Shown here piece by piece: positions 27,301 to 37,493 of a DNA stretch of 64,000 bases (positions are counted from its first letter, which is position 1; the number at the start of each line of letters is the position of its first letter). This DNA is from Malachius bipustulatus (Eukaryota; Arthropoda; Insecta; Coleoptera; Melyridae): the NCBI GenBank assembly GCA_910589415.1, contig OU342630.1, positions 80,658,186 to 80,722,185 on the forward strand, read 5' to 3'. The translations under genes were made by a program, and so were the position numbers. The notes beneath the pieces were generated by a model, which worked only from the letters and a program-made list of their open reading frames with translations, was not told the DNA's origin and ran no database searches.

Positions 27301-30300
27301 CCAAATGTCTCATATTCGCTGATGATGTCAAATTGTTTAAAGAGGTACGGAATTTCAGCGATGCTGAGATGTTGCAGAGAGATTTGGTGAGCATTGCGGA
27401 GTGGTGTGATAGGAATTGTCTCCATTTAAATGTTGGTAAATGTCTCATAATAACTTTCAGCAGGTTGCGTAACAATGTTCAATATAGTTATTCTCTAAAC
27501 AATGAAATCCATACTAGAAACACAGTTGTAAAAGACTTGGATGTTCTGTTTGACACTGGTTTGAGTTTCAGTCTACATGTAAACAAGATTGTTCAGAATT
27601 CAATGAAAATGGGGGGTTTTATACTTCGGAATGGTACAGCCTTCTCGACAGACACTTTGAGACTGCTCTTCTGTGCGTTGGTTAGACCTAATGTCGAATA
27701 TGTTTGTCTCATTTGGAATCCTTACTACAATGTCTACATACAGCAAATAGAGAAGGTTCAGAGGAGGTTTCTTAGGTTCATTGTATTTACGCTCGGCACC
27801 CGTGATCTTAGCTACCAAGATTTATGTGCTCGTATGAGCCTTCCAAGTTTACAGGATCGTAGAGATATGTTTTCACTGTGCTACTTGTTCAAGTTGTTGA
27901 ATGGGTTGGTCGACTGCAGCGAGCTGCTCTCATTGATTAAGATCAGAATACCGTCAAGAAACACCAGACAGAAGTGTCTGTTTCTTCCCTCCCATCACGG
28001 TACCAGCTATGGATATTTCTCTCCAGTGTGTCGCATGCTGCGTAATGGCAATGCATTTGATTTGGATTTTTTTGCAACAGATGCTTGCCACTTCAAGAAG
28101 ACTGTTCAGAAGGCCATTTCTTCCTCTCATTACCTTCCTTAGAGGTTGTTTTTGGGAATCATTGGGTCGTTTTGAGTTATGTTTAGTTTATGTTGGGATA
28201 GTTTTGTCATAGTGGTCCTATTAATTACCTATTTTACCTTATGTTAGGTTTACTTATTTTGTTCCTATTATAAAATTTATGTTATGTTACATAATATTGC
28301 ATTGTGATGTACTATTATTGTTAAATTAATATTTAATGAGGGTTTCCCGTTTATGAAATAAATAAATAAATAAATAAATAAATAAATAGCATTCAAATGA
28401 TGTATCACTTGATATCTGCTTCCTATGATGATAAGGGCCTTTGGATGGTTAAATTTGTCACCAAAATATGTCCCTCTCGATAACAAAATTGACCTATTTT
28501 GGCGTTTTTCGAGCACATCTTCAGTTTCCAAGTTATTGGGCCTGTTAGTTTTTGTTGGGCCACCCTGTATAACAGAAAATACAGAGATGATTTATAAAGA
28601 TGTTAAAAAATTAAAAATAAAATGTATCCGGTTTTCAAGAACAAGATATGGGGGTATCCGAATAAAATATGAGTTTTTCTGCCAATTTCAGATATTTCCC
28701 AATAAAAACAAACTGGAAAAAAAAAATGTGTCACTACAGGTCACAATACAATATTCGGACAACTATGAAGAAACAACAGGGCGGCTATGAACTTGAAATT
28801 CCAAGGGACAAACTGGTTTTCCCAGTAAAATTAATCATTTTATAAATCCAGGATTATGCTCAATAGAAATGAAGAATGAGGTTTGAGTTACCTACCTATT
28901 AGAAAAAGATAGGATAATTCATTCCTATTTCATCCTTTTTTATGTTTCAACTTCAATGCTTGACGCTAATGGGTCATAAATCGTGAATTTGCAAAATGTT
29001 TTTTGGTATTTTATGGTAAATAACATTTTATCACAAGCGGGATTGACAGGAAATATTGATATTTCACGCGTTTTGTAATGATTTGATTGAAAAACTACAA
29101 CAAATTTTCAGCTCTATCTTTTTTTGCTTTGTTTTTTACTTCGGTCGAACTTTATGCCAAACATTCAGTGATTCGGCACAATTTCGGGCCGAAGCTTCGG
29201 TATTCGGTGGTTCGGCACATCCCCAACTTTTATGCAAGAGTTGATTAATAAGAGAATTACTTACTTCATCGTCTTCTGAGGCACTGCCTTTTGCTGCCTT
29301 CTTACTCTTTTGTTTCTTCTGAAAAAAATACACAATTTATTAGCTACTTCGGCAAAGCACATAAAAAAATAATAAAAAACTTTGAATTTATAACAACTCA
29401 CGGTTCCTTTTTTAGCTTTCTTCTTTTCCACTGGATGATCCGACTGCAAACAAAAAGAAATATGGGTACAACAAAAAATAAACTGCAAGGCATAAATGAG
29501 GGGAAACTTTTTTAAACATAAAACATTTTGAAAATGCTGTAAGCTAGAAACAGCTCGAAAATACCATATGGTGAGCCAGTAGCGTAGCCAGGATTTTTAT
29601 TACGGGAGGGGAGGGTTGTTTGATCATGAATTTCACCAATGAATAAAATTACAAAAGAATATTAAATGACGGTGGAAAGAAGAGAGAGGGGTAAGGGGGG
29701 AAGCTCTACAAAAAAGGCGAAATTGTTTTAATGTTCAAGGTCACGCAATTTTCCAATAGTTTAAAATTTATGCATAATATGTAAAAATTAAAATTGTACT
29801 CATTCTCATTCGACTACATACTAAAATTAGTAATTAGGTTACCTATCCCATAATAATAATTAATAACCCAGTTATTTAGAGACTATTATTATTCAATTAA
29901 TTTCTAAAATGTTTCAAATTTGTTTACCATTGATAGGGAACTATTTAAACTTCATTTCAACCAAAGGAAAATCAACGGAATTTAATCACAGGGCTTAGGG
30001 TATCTAATTGTCAAAATACAAAAAAAATATCTAGCAGCAGTCTATTTTTTAAGTCATAGTTCATAGTTCTCCCCTTCCTATACAGTTAAACTTTTTAAAC
30101 CCATTGTTTGGAAATAACTTTCTATTTTCAAGGTAAAATTTTCGAGTATAAAACAGATAATGTAATATTCTAAGAAATAGCATTCCTATTAGTCCTGGAC
30201 AATTCGTTTGCTCAGTCAGTCAGCAGTCCTAAAAAGTATCTGAAAATTAAATTGATGAACAAATAAGCCTGTTCGAGAATGTCTCATATAAATAGAGAAT

Positions 30301-33300
30301 AAGATGTGTTTGAGAATTTCTGGTTCCTGGTTCTCTTTGTCTTCAGCTTCCACCAACAGCCAGATGTGAGATTTAGGTGATGTTATGTTATACCAATTAG
30401 ATATTTTTATTGGGGCTCTCTCATTGTCCACCTCAGCCTTTTTGTGCCTGAAACCACATGCTAGCTAAGTAGTTTCCTGAGCTTGTTCCATCTGTTCTAA
30501 GATATTAAAAAAAAAGGTGTAATGCTTAAATTTGTGTTGTGACCTGTTTTACCGGGTTTTGATGCTAAGGTGGATGGATCTCTAGGAGAAAAGCTGATTT
30601 AGATTAGATTATTAAGCTTATTAGTTGTTACTATGACTGACTGATTGTTATGTAAATCCCTCCTTGCAACAAAAACTTTCTCTTTTTAGAACTGCATGAA
30701 TATTGAAAAATTTAGTACATAGACAGTTATTTACTTCAAAGAGCACAATGTTTTATGTTTCTAAACCTGTAAAGCCTTATATCTAATATCTATCTATTTA
30801 TTATACCTATTTAAGGTTTTTAAATTCAAGATGTTGCCACTCTCTTCTTCAGCTAGGGGGGCAGAAACCATGAAGGGAGGAGTGGTTTGGAGGAATGAAG
30901 GTAGTAAAAAAGTGGGGAAAATTGGAATAATACTGAAAAACAATTTAAATTTCCGACAATTCTATACAAGTGGTATGCCCAGTTTAGAACATTAATGCGC
31001 ATATCACTAATTCACTATAGTCAGTCTGTGTTGCCTGATTTAGAAGCTGCATTTTTACGATTTTATATTTTTCAATAGAAATGAACTGAAACTGATTAGA
31101 ATCCAAGTCATTGGTCGTTGTTAGGCTCTCTCTCCCCTGAAATTTACTACCCCTACGGATTTTTCTTTATCTTCCATTATCACATATTTATTTTATATCA
31201 CTTTTTTTCATAAAATTTGAGAGGATAACAATGACCAATGACCTGACTTATCAGGTTCTGTTCATTTTCTTTGTTTAGTAAAATTGGTATGCATCGTAAA
31301 ATCAGTATAACCTGGCAACACTGTGGCCGCAATTCCTGTACTTTCAGCAAAGGTAATAATTCTCTTGAATCTCGGATACCACTTCTGTAGATTTACCCAA
31401 TTTCCTAATAGTTAAGTAATTCACGATGCTTTGACTAACACTATTGAACAAAGGATGTAGAGCAGTGACGGCTCGTCAGGAACGGCAAGGTCGGCCCGGC
31501 CGACCCAAACCACTGCACCAGTAAAATAACATTATTTTTTAGAAAATAATAAAATAAACTTGATTTTAATTTCTGAGAGCTTTCAATAATCCCCTTTAAT
31601 GTTTTTTCTTGCCTAAAAATCTAAGTAAAAAGCAAAAGTGTAGTGTAGAGCTATTATAGTGAATAGCGCGAGTGATCCTGAAAATAAATGGTAAGGTCGG
31701 CTGGCCGATGCTGGGCGCGAGAGTGCTGGTTAGTCGAAGACATACGGCACACAAACTGTGTCGCTTCCAAACCGCAGAGCTACAGTGCACGGCCGGCGTA
31801 GCGTATTCCACACAGGCACGGCCGAGAGCCTCCTGGCCGTACTTGGGTCTCTATCTATCAGGCGCTCTTCCGCTCTTCTCTTGGGTGATCCTCGCTGCAT
31901 TATTGGGATGGTGTCGAACGCATTTTTATTAATATTTTTTTAAGAAAATGCAACTTGTAGTAACAGAAACAAAAAATGTGTTTCTTGCTTGCCAAATTGC
32001 TTTTTAGAGATTTATTTAATTAATTTAGTAGACTTATTATTTATTAATTAATTATTTAAGATTAATTTATTAATTTATTTATTTAATCTCAGTGTGCGAG
32101 TTTGTTTGCCTATATTTTATGCAATAAAAAAAAAATAACTAGGTATTAGAATTCGCAAACTACCGATATTGTCAAGTCAACTCTGCGCACCTACTACACT
32201 TTCATTAATATTTTTTGAATAAAAAATAAACTAAAAATACCGTTTTACGGAAGGGATTCAATAGATATAAATTCCTAGAACGGAAATTAATAATGAAATC
32301 TTCAATGCCTGTACTACTTCTTTATCCTTATACCTACCAGCCAGCGCCAGTTAGTAGCCATAGCCATGCAGGGCCAGGGTCGGCTAGCCGTACCGCACGT
32401 GTTATCCATCCATATGGTGTCAATGCATGCATAGCATAATATTGCATTCATTCAGTGACTCAAGCAAAAGCACATTTTTATTTTATTACTTTCTTCATCT
32501 ATTTTTCCTATTCGACGATTTTTCCTATTTTTACATTATAAGTAAATTTTGAACTTAAGGGAATTCGCGTGACCTTGAACCGTAAAAAAAATCGCCTGCA
32601 TTGCATTTTCCGCGGGGGCCTTGTCCCCGGACCCCCCCCCCCTCCCACATATAACGTCGTACATTTTATTTCCACCATTGGCTGGCCGACCCAATTTTTT
32701 GAAGCACGAACCGTCACTGATGTAGAGGGTAGTCTGAGCCAGCAACCCTCAAGGGGCGCACTTTGCAAAACCCACAGAATGTCGGCAGCACACTCTTCCT
32801 AGAAATAAGTCTTGAAGGGGGGGGGGGGGGGGGCACAAAATTAAAATCTTGCCAGGGACGATCATGACCATAGCGACTCCGCTGTCCAAGCGCACCAATA
32901 AAAAAATATGCACTCTTGACTGTGGTAGCCTCTGAAATCTGGCAACATTTAATTTTAAATTCATGTAAACACTGTGTACCTAGTGAAAATGATGATTGTG
33001 CCTAAACAAAAAATTTCATAAAAATTATGCCTCCAAAGATCTCTGCTTGCAATTTTACTTACTTTACTTTGCTTTATTTATAAAATCTTGGCATTCTACA
33101 TATTAAAAGAGAGTTCGTCCATCAACATACCTATCAATATGCTGGTTGTTGGGTTTACAAGTGTACTAACCTCGTCATCAGTGTCTTGCTTCCTTTCAGC
33201 TGTTTTGCGTTTAGGCGCTTTTCTGTTATCTTTCTGTTCTTCGTTGGTATCGTTTTCCAACGCGATATCTCCACTTTCTGAAGATTCTTCCACGTCCTTT

Positions 33301-33338
33301 TCTTTCTTGCCTGAAGGCTTGCGACCCCTTCTTTTCAT
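12050..33338 (-). CDS. HP1-like protein with two C-terminal chromodomains and a duplicated four-exon linker
   Basis: Eleven exons read on the minus strand: 33338-33171, 29443-29402, 29318-29265, 25497-25420, 24309-24280, 22504-22466, 22379-22326, 13215-13135, 12752-12723, 12601-12389 and 12328-12050 (TAA). All junctions are GT-AG and every coding exon length is a multiple of three, giving 355 residues. Residues 1-56 are basic then acidic (MKRRGRKPSGKKEK). Residues 57-124 and 125-192 are two copies of a Lys/Asp/Glu-rich four-exon module. Chromodomain 1 (about 188-245) has VESILDHKF, LIRWKGY and DTWEP. Chromodomain 2 (about 259-318) has VSRILEVHF, LVNWKGY and NTWEPEENMDCKDLI. Putative methyl-lysine cages are F191/W212/Y215 and F262/W284/Y287. 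There is no chromoshadow domain; the tail is basic (GRRASKRNKG). By family it should bind methylated histone H3 in chromatin. Assembly without RNA data is inference, and some module exons could be alternative. Confidence 0.8.
12389..12601 (-). CDS. Exon for chromodomain 1
   Basis: This is a 213-nt, 71-codon phase-0 exon. It holds the beta-strands and helix of chromodomain 1 (KHYLIRWKGYEAESDTWEP, then NCADLISKYNAKLKK) and ends in ENEDFE. That acidic stretch with its Phe is the start of chromodomain 2, so the exon supplies the first cage aromatic for the next exon's domain. Confidence 0.85.
12723..22504 (-). CDS. Module 2 of the duplicated four-exon linker
   Basis: The exons 22504-22466 (SSPPEKKKAKKGK), 22379-22326 (KKPKNKKAVKGSASEDDE), 13215-13135 (starts ESEKSSSRKS, ends EEENGGGDE) and 12752-12723 (SGDESEEDFE) match, one for one, the module 1 exons at 29443-24280. 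Lengths are 39, 54, 81 and 30 nt. The third intron gap (22325-13216) is swollen by transposon copy A. The last exon gives the acidic and Phe lead-in to chromodomain 1. Confidence 0.8.
13304..13366. repeat. Short intronic hairpin
   Basis: AATTGATTCC-GAGCTGTTTTGCC pairs with GGCAAAACAG-CCTGGAATCAATT across a short loop. It lies in the intron just upstream of the 13215-13135 exon. It is probably a tiny MITE. Confidence 0.6.
13810..14080. mobile_element. Small foldback MITE in intron
   Basis: The arms 13810-13847 and 14043-14080 are near-perfect inverted copies (core TTAGAATTAAAAGGCACTAA). The interior is non-coding. Confidence 0.7.
15063..16500. repeat. ~649-bp-period tandem repeat, about 2.3 copies
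   Basis: AAAACGCTCCTGT recurs at about 15063 and 15711, with a degenerate third start near 16361. Each unit contains ATGGCGGCC, GAACCCCT and GTGGGTAGGAAAAGGG in the same order. Copy B lacks this block, so it was inserted in or expanded within copy A. Confidence 0.8.
16967..17114. mobile_element. 148-bp palindromic MITE
   Basis: The ends GCCCGTATTCACAAACGATA and its reverse complement enclose a short AT-rich core with ATTACGTAATTA. The equivalent position in copy B (near 57945) lacks it, which confirms insertion. The target duplication is not clear. Confidence 0.8.
17997..18972. mobile_element. Foldback MITE with TACAGGGTGCACC ends
   Basis: The ends TACAGGGTGCACCATATAT and the inverted partner at 18950-18972 delimit a near-1-kb element. 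Internal inverted segments include CTTACATAAGTCGCCA and its complement near 18720-18750, and AATATGGCGGCC. A diverged piece of the same family is at about 34510-34690. Confidence 0.85.
19831..20615. mobile_element. Foldback MITE with TACCGGGTGTCCC ends
   Basis: The ends TACCGGGTGTCCCAGACTTA and complement have arms of more than 250 bp that include CAGGTTGAGATAATCGAGCC. It is inserted inside the right terminal repeat of the 17442-20628 element. Confidence 0.88.
23146..24078. mobile_element. Foldback MITE with TACAGGGTGTTAAG ends
   Basis: The left arm TACAGGGTGTTAAGAAAATG and right arm (ending CACCCTGTA at 24078) are inverted over about 90 bp at the tips, for example AAACTCTTCAGTA. Non-coding interior. 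It lies in the intron between the 24280 and 22504 exons of the chromodomain gene. Confidence 0.85.
24280..29443 (-). CDS. Module 1 of the duplicated four-exon linker
   Basis: The exons are 29443-29402 (SDHPVEKKKAKKGT), 29318-29265 (KKQKSKKAAKGSASEDDE), 25497-25420 (starts ESEKSSPRKR, ends EEENGGGDE) and 24309-24280 (ADDDSEEDFE), with lengths 42, 54, 78 and 30 nt. The second exon is 15/18 identical to its module 2 partner. All are phase 0, so skipping or swapping keeps frame. No chromodomain exon is visible between 24280 and 22504, so this module either extends the linker or is an alternative to module 2. Confidence 0.78.
24385..24967. mobile_element. pogo/Tigger-type MITE
   Basis: The ends CAGTGAAAACCGATTATAAC and inverted GTTATATCCGGTTTTCACTG are flanked by TA on both sides. 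The ends also carry repeated TATAACGAC motifs. These ends and the TA target are characteristic of pogo/Tigger elements. 583 bp, non-coding. Confidence 0.85.
25592..25820. mobile_element. piggyBac-type MITE, 229 bp
   Basis: The element is flanked by TTAA on both sides (25588-25591 and 25821-25824), with ends CACGTTCGCTGCC and inverted GGCAGTGAACGTG. The interior repeats ACGCGCCAGAGCGTGG-type strings. The TTAA target indicates piggyBac mobilisation. Confidence 0.82.
26037..28567. mobile_element. Foldback MITE with CAGGGTGGCC ends, split by a LINE
   Basis: The left arm (CAGGGTGGCCCGACATAAAC, then GGCCTAATAACATGGAAACT) and right arm (ends GGGCCACCCTG at 28567) are inverted; the arm interior also pairs, for example TCATCATAG. 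The LINE at 26533-28390 interrupts it. Confidence 0.8.
26533..28390 (+). pseudogene. 5'-truncated non-LTR retrotransposon (LINE) with two stop codons in the RT
   Basis: One reading frame from 26535 to 28142 shows reverse-transcriptase blocks: SSGPDGIPSYFLKQC, YRGISIQSEIPKLLD, EQHGFMPGR, TDFSKAFDRVCHDLL, SGVPQGS and the catalytic FADDVKLF. It is broken by two in-frame TAG codons at about 27163 and 27211. The endonuclease is missing. The 3' end has an (AAAT)n tail at 28357-28390. ATTCAAAT (26525-26532 and 28391-28398) is the target duplication. The element is inactive. Confidence 0.88.
29444..31454. other. Intron 1 DNA of the chromodomain gene, nothing supported
   Basis: No gene. Near 29578 CAGTAGCGTAGCCAGGA resembles a hAT-type end, but no partner end is visible. 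Confidence 0.35.
31463..32719. mobile_element. Non-autonomous hAT element, 1.26 kb
   Basis: The ends CAGTGACGGCTCGT and inverted ACGAACCGTCACTG are flanked by an exact 8-bp duplication ATGTAGAG (31455-31462 and 32720-32727). That duplication length and the CAGTG end are standard for hAT. The interior contains GGTCGGC / GCCGACC strings and no transposase. Confidence 0.88.
32817..32833 (+). repeat. 17-base G run
   Basis: An uninterrupted G tract just outside the hAT element, with a separate C tract at about 32632-32642 inside it. Length polymorphism or assembly error is likely; it could form a G-quadruplex. Confidence 0.8.
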
Positions 33339-33900
33339 TTTAAAATTCTCTACTAGGTAGGTACTTGTACTTTTACAAAATCAAAATAGGTAAATTTTTA
33401 TTTTACTATCTTTAAGTTTTATGCTTCTGCAAAACTACTCATATCGAATTAACAACTTTAACGACCCCAATTTAAAAACTACTCGATAATAACTCAAATA
33501 ATTATGATAACTTACTTAAAATTATTATTGGAACCGGCCACAAGCCACAAACTACGAGCAAGCAAACATCAAACAACGCCAAAGCCAATATACAAGCAAA
33601 ACCCAAAAGCTTAAGAAGGACGCACTTCGCACTTCCTCTCACATCAACATTAACGCCAAGCCAAGCCGAGCCGAGCGACGGCGACCAAGCGGACCAAGCA
33701 GTCCAAGCGAGCACCAAGCGGCCCAAGCGCCAAAAACTAATATTCACGGAGGGGTTAATCTGTATTCTATAGTATAAGATTAGCTAGGGTGCCTGTATTA
33801 CCGACACTGACGCTTACTAGCGCTTAGCTTACTTTACAAGGGTAGCGCATGCGCATACACTCGTTGGCGTTCTTTTGACTAGGAGATAATTGAACAGCTG
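33339..33900 (-). promoter_or_regulatory. Probable promoter / 5' UTR of the chromodomain gene
   Basis: The sequence upstream of the ATG at 33338 changes to GC-richer DNA with AGCCAAGCCGAGCCGAGCGA-like repeats (33655-33730). It includes a perfect GCGCATGCGC palindrome at 33845-33854, the consensus for NRF-1 (erect wing in insects). The start site is not defined, and a 5' UTR intron is possible. Confidence 0.4.
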
Positions 33901-34780
33901 GATGTTGAATTGACAAATATGGGCGGAGGTAACAAGTAAGGAAAAGCAAAATTCGAATAAGAAACAAAATATTAATTAACAATACATGAACAAAGAACGA
34001 GTTATATCCTATTACAGTGGGTATTTAAAACATACATTTCCGGTCTACCAGGCTATAGACTATTTGAACATCAAAACCAAAATTTTTACTCATAAATCAC
34101 CACGAGAAAATCAATGAAAATATTTTCAAGATATAGCCACTTCGTTATTTTAACACAAAGGGGGAACAGCCTGAATATTATTACATTTTTAAAGTGTCTG
34201 AGAAAAACGAATAGATACACATACACGTGGTTTTCATTATTGGAGTTTAACTTGAGTAGTTTTTGTATTAACAAATGAAAATTTAATTATTTTATTTTGA
34301 AATCAGTGTACATCGAAAACGGCTCAAGATATTGAAAAACGGCTTACATGTCCCTGTCTTAACTTTTCATGAGATACCCACCCCATGATACACCCTAACC
34401 CGGTATGCTACCCTAAATTGGCGTCGAATTCAGACGCCGTCAGTGATAACGTGAGTGGTCGGGGAAACCGGTTCCGGTTCCAAATAAACAACATCAGTAA
34501 ACAATAAACAGAAACGTCAGATGAATAGCTCATAACGGCTTATGTACGCCTACGAAAAATTATTTATTAATTTCCAATTATTGTAAGAAAGATATGGCAA
34601 AAATAAGATTTCTCGATTTTTCGGTTTTTTCAGGATATTTCTGGAAATACTGCTTGAAATTAACTTTTCTCTAATCTAATCGACCTCGTATCTTCAATGG
34701 TTTAGGATATCCCTGTAGTGGCCCTTTAATTAAATAGTTCTAACCCTGTATAGGTACATCAATTAAATAAACGTACCTAA

Positions 34781-35018
34781 GGCCCGGTTGTTCAAATGTC
34801 AATTAAAAATTTTGAGATAATGACTAATTTTAAATTGCAAATTTTGAAAATACGGCAAATATAATTAATGATCTTGTATTTTTAATCAATAATTAACTCT
34901 TCTTAAAGGGAGCAGAATCCATTTTCAGCAATATCAGACCAATGGTTCGATAATACAGGGCATTTTAAAAATCAGTAATTATCTGAAAATTTTTAATTAA
35001 CGTTTGAACAACCGGCCC
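34781..35018. mobile_element. Harbinger-like MITE, 238 bp
   Basis: The ends GGCCCGGTTGTTCAAA and inverted TTTGAACAACCGGCCC are flanked by TAA on both sides (34778-34780, 35019-35021). A 3-bp TWA target suits PIF/Harbinger. Non-coding. Confidence 0.75.
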
Positions 35019-35027
35019 TAAGTCAAA

Positions 35028-36052
35028 TAGACGCTGTCAGTGGTCGGGGAAACCGGTTACGGTTCCAAATAAACAATAATTTGACAGTTGCAGAGTAGCC
35101 AATTACACTGTAAACTTTTGATTACAGTAAATGCGGAATTTTTAGTGATAAAAGTTAAACTACTGACAGGTCTCAAGCTCCACGGAAACCTAAAATACAG
35201 GGAGTCCCGTATCGTTATGTTCAAATCTTGTGAGCATATAGTAGGCTTATTCCTAAGCCTAAAAACCTTTAAAAGTGGCAGGTCTATCTGCATTCGTTAC
35301 GAAGTTAGAGGCCTAAGAAAATAATGTCTAGTAAATACCAGATTTAACTTTGAAAACCACATAAAGCTAATTTTATTGACCACATCTTTAGTTTATCATG
35401 TGTTAAAAATGTCCTATTCCTTGCTGAATACAAACTTGTGCTCGGAGGCCTATTGCAGAAGTAACAGTTCTATTTTTTCGTGTTTTTTCGCGACCGATCT
35501 CTTGACCAGCATGCTGAATACGATCCAATAATAATTGCTTTTTGGAATTTAGTTACAAACGCCAATTCCGAAATATGCTGGTGTCCCATTTATTTGAATC
35601 CAAATGCCATTTTGTATGAGCAGGAGAACCTCTTCTAATGTTTATTTTGGTGACATTTACTCATGTCGCCACCATAACAATAAATTATTAGCCTAAACCA
35701 CAACACATGTGGTTATGTGGTTAAGTTGAATCTTTGTTATTTACTAGTCATAATTTTCTTACGCCTGTAACTTCGTAACGAGTAAAGATAGACCTGCCAC
35801 TTTTGGGTTTTTTGGGCTCAAAATTAAGCCTACTATATGCTCAAAAAATTTGAACATAACGATACGGGACACCCTGTATATGATTTGGTTCAATTCAATT
35901 GTAGGCGATCGAAGGCCAATGCCTGAAAACAACCAATAAGTCAAACTTCAGGACTAGGTGAACTTAAAACTTCAACTAAATCTCGACAACTGACAATGGC
36001 CACGTGAACGGTTTGTTTATTTGGAACCGTGACGTCACACTGTCGGCGTCTA
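35028..36052. mobile_element. AGACGCCG-family element 1, split by a foldback
   Basis: The ends are TAGACGCTGTCAGTGG and inverted GTCGGCGTCTA. The right end carries CACGTGAACGGTTTGTTTAT and TGACGTCAC. The sequence is collinear with the outer parts of the element at 46696-58433, where the foldback 35198-35878 is absent. Non-coding. Confidence 0.75.
35198..35878. mobile_element. Foldback MITE nested in AGACGCCG element 1
   Basis: TACAGGGAGTCCCGTATCGT and the inverted end ACGGGACACCCTGTA delimit it; the arms share CATATAGTAGGCTTA and its complement. The uninterrupted target reads CTAAAATATGATTTAG at about 46875. Confidence 0.8.
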
Positions 36053-36147
36053 TTGGCTTCGCGCATGTGACGTCACATTCGAGTAGTCGATCTGACATTT
36101 TACTCGATAATTATTCTTTATTGACACTATCATATTTATAATAATTA

Positions 36148-36967
36148 TAGACGCCGTCAGTCTGACGTCACAGGGCGGGGCTAAGTGGTTCTGGTTCCAT
36201 ACAAACAAACCCTTCACGTGGTCATTGTTGTCAGTTGTCGTGTTTTTTCCTGAAGTTTGACCCCGCCTCCGCCAGTCGCCATTGACATCGAAGTGATTAG
36301 TGAAGCCATTACTGAAGTCATTAGTGATGCCAATGATGCCATTAGTGAATGAATAGTGAATATTATGGTTTAGTTAAAATTAGGCAGTTCAGTTCAGTTA
36401 CTTATTTAGTTATAGTTTATTTATAGTACGTCTGTCGGTATTTATGTATTGATACGGTGGTTTGATTTGGATGTTCCCGTAAAATTCCAAGTTTATCCTC
36501 AGTTTGTTTTACGAAGAAACCAAAGCATTTTCCAAAGGTGAAAATGCTGTGGAATCTGGCCATGTTGAGAGAATGGAGTTCGAGGCGGAACTTAAAATAA
36601 TTCGTGGAACAGTACCCGCCAGCATGAAAAACAAAACCTAATAGCGTTGAGGTAAGAACATCCTGCTAGCAAATTCAACAGGTAGTGGCAATGGGTTAAT
36701 TGCTTTTTTAAATTTACAGATCGAATTGAAGGATGATTATCTCATTGAGAAAAGTATAGTTGTTGTCCTAAGGGTATAAAATACCATCACATTTGCAACA
36801 CTTTTGAAGTTCTACTAATGAGAGACCTCATTAGAGCTTTGATGTTTGACGAGACAACTTCTATCAGAACTGGCAAACCTGTAAACGTCAAACCTGTAAA
36901 CAACGTTTGTTTGTATGGAGCCCTGGCCGTTCGCCCCGCCCACTGACGTCATCACTGTCGGCGTCTA
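36148..36967 (+). mobile_element. AGACGCCG-family element 2 with SWIM-finger gene remnant
   Basis: The ends are TAGACGCCGTCAGTCT and inverted GTCGGCGTCTA, with TGACGTCA near both. Inside, 36508-36645 reads FYEETKAFSKGENAVESGHV, continues about 20 codons and then stops. From about 36720 IELKDDYLIEKS is followed, after a frameshift, by CCPKGIKYHHICN. This resembles the SWIM-zinc-finger protein of THAP/YqaJ-type (ISL2EU-like) transposons. The remnant is dead (stops, frameshift, lost cysteines). Confidence 0.55.
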
Positions 36968-37258
36968 TTGTAGAACACATTTTTCATAAAACTATTTTCC
37001 TCTTACAATCAGTTTCAATAAAAAAATCGGGTCTTTATTGAAAGTTGAAAACTTGAATACGAATTACGAAATTACGAATTACCTACATTCAGTAAATGAA
37101 CAGCCTCTTCGAGTGTGAGGTCATATATGAGCAATAGCATACCGGCTTAGGTGTATCACGGATGAGGAGATGAGGTACTTAATAAATTTTTATGCAGGGT
37201 GATGAAAATATTGAAAATTCTAATAATCTAATGGATATTTGATTCATCTGTAAGAGTT

Positions 37259-37493
37259 GATCCAGAAAGATCAAATTTTGCAAAACACTTAATAGAAAAC
37301 AATCACACTCTAACAGCAAACAACAAAATTGAATTACTTCATCATTGTATGTGATCATTATTTTAAATTAAATTTTCTTGAATCTCTAGAGATCCACAGA
37401 CATTTACATAATCAACAATACACAGTAATAAATGAACAGCTAGACACATATCGTTCTCCACTACTTGATTTTCTTCTTGATATCAACAACTAA
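37259..37493 (+). pseudogene. C-terminal remnant of a reverse-transcriptase element (Penelope-like?)
   Basis: RSNFAKHLIENNHTL followed by KIELLHHC, then in a second frame KLNFLESLEIHRHLHNQQYT and VINEQLDTYRSPLLDFLL to a stop. This is the typical end of RT polyproteins with a C-terminal GIY-YIG endonuclease, frameshifted around 37350. The catalytic parts are absent. The family call is from recognition only. Confidence 0.5.

Larger units (their letters stand above)
25911..29225. mobile_element. Possible outer element with AGGATGTGCC ends
   Basis: AGGATGTGCCAAATAT at the left and TTCGGCACATCCCC at the right are inverted, and internal TTCGG/CCGAA strings occur near both. No target duplication was found, so the pairing is tentative. 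If right, it encloses the foldback at 26037-28567 and explains most of the intron between module 1 exons 2 and 3. Confidence 0.35.

Noticed and set aside
31672..31943. Overlapping plus frames near 31.7-31.9 kb
   Set aside because: They lie inside a hAT element bounded by an exact 8-bp duplication and show no transposase motif.
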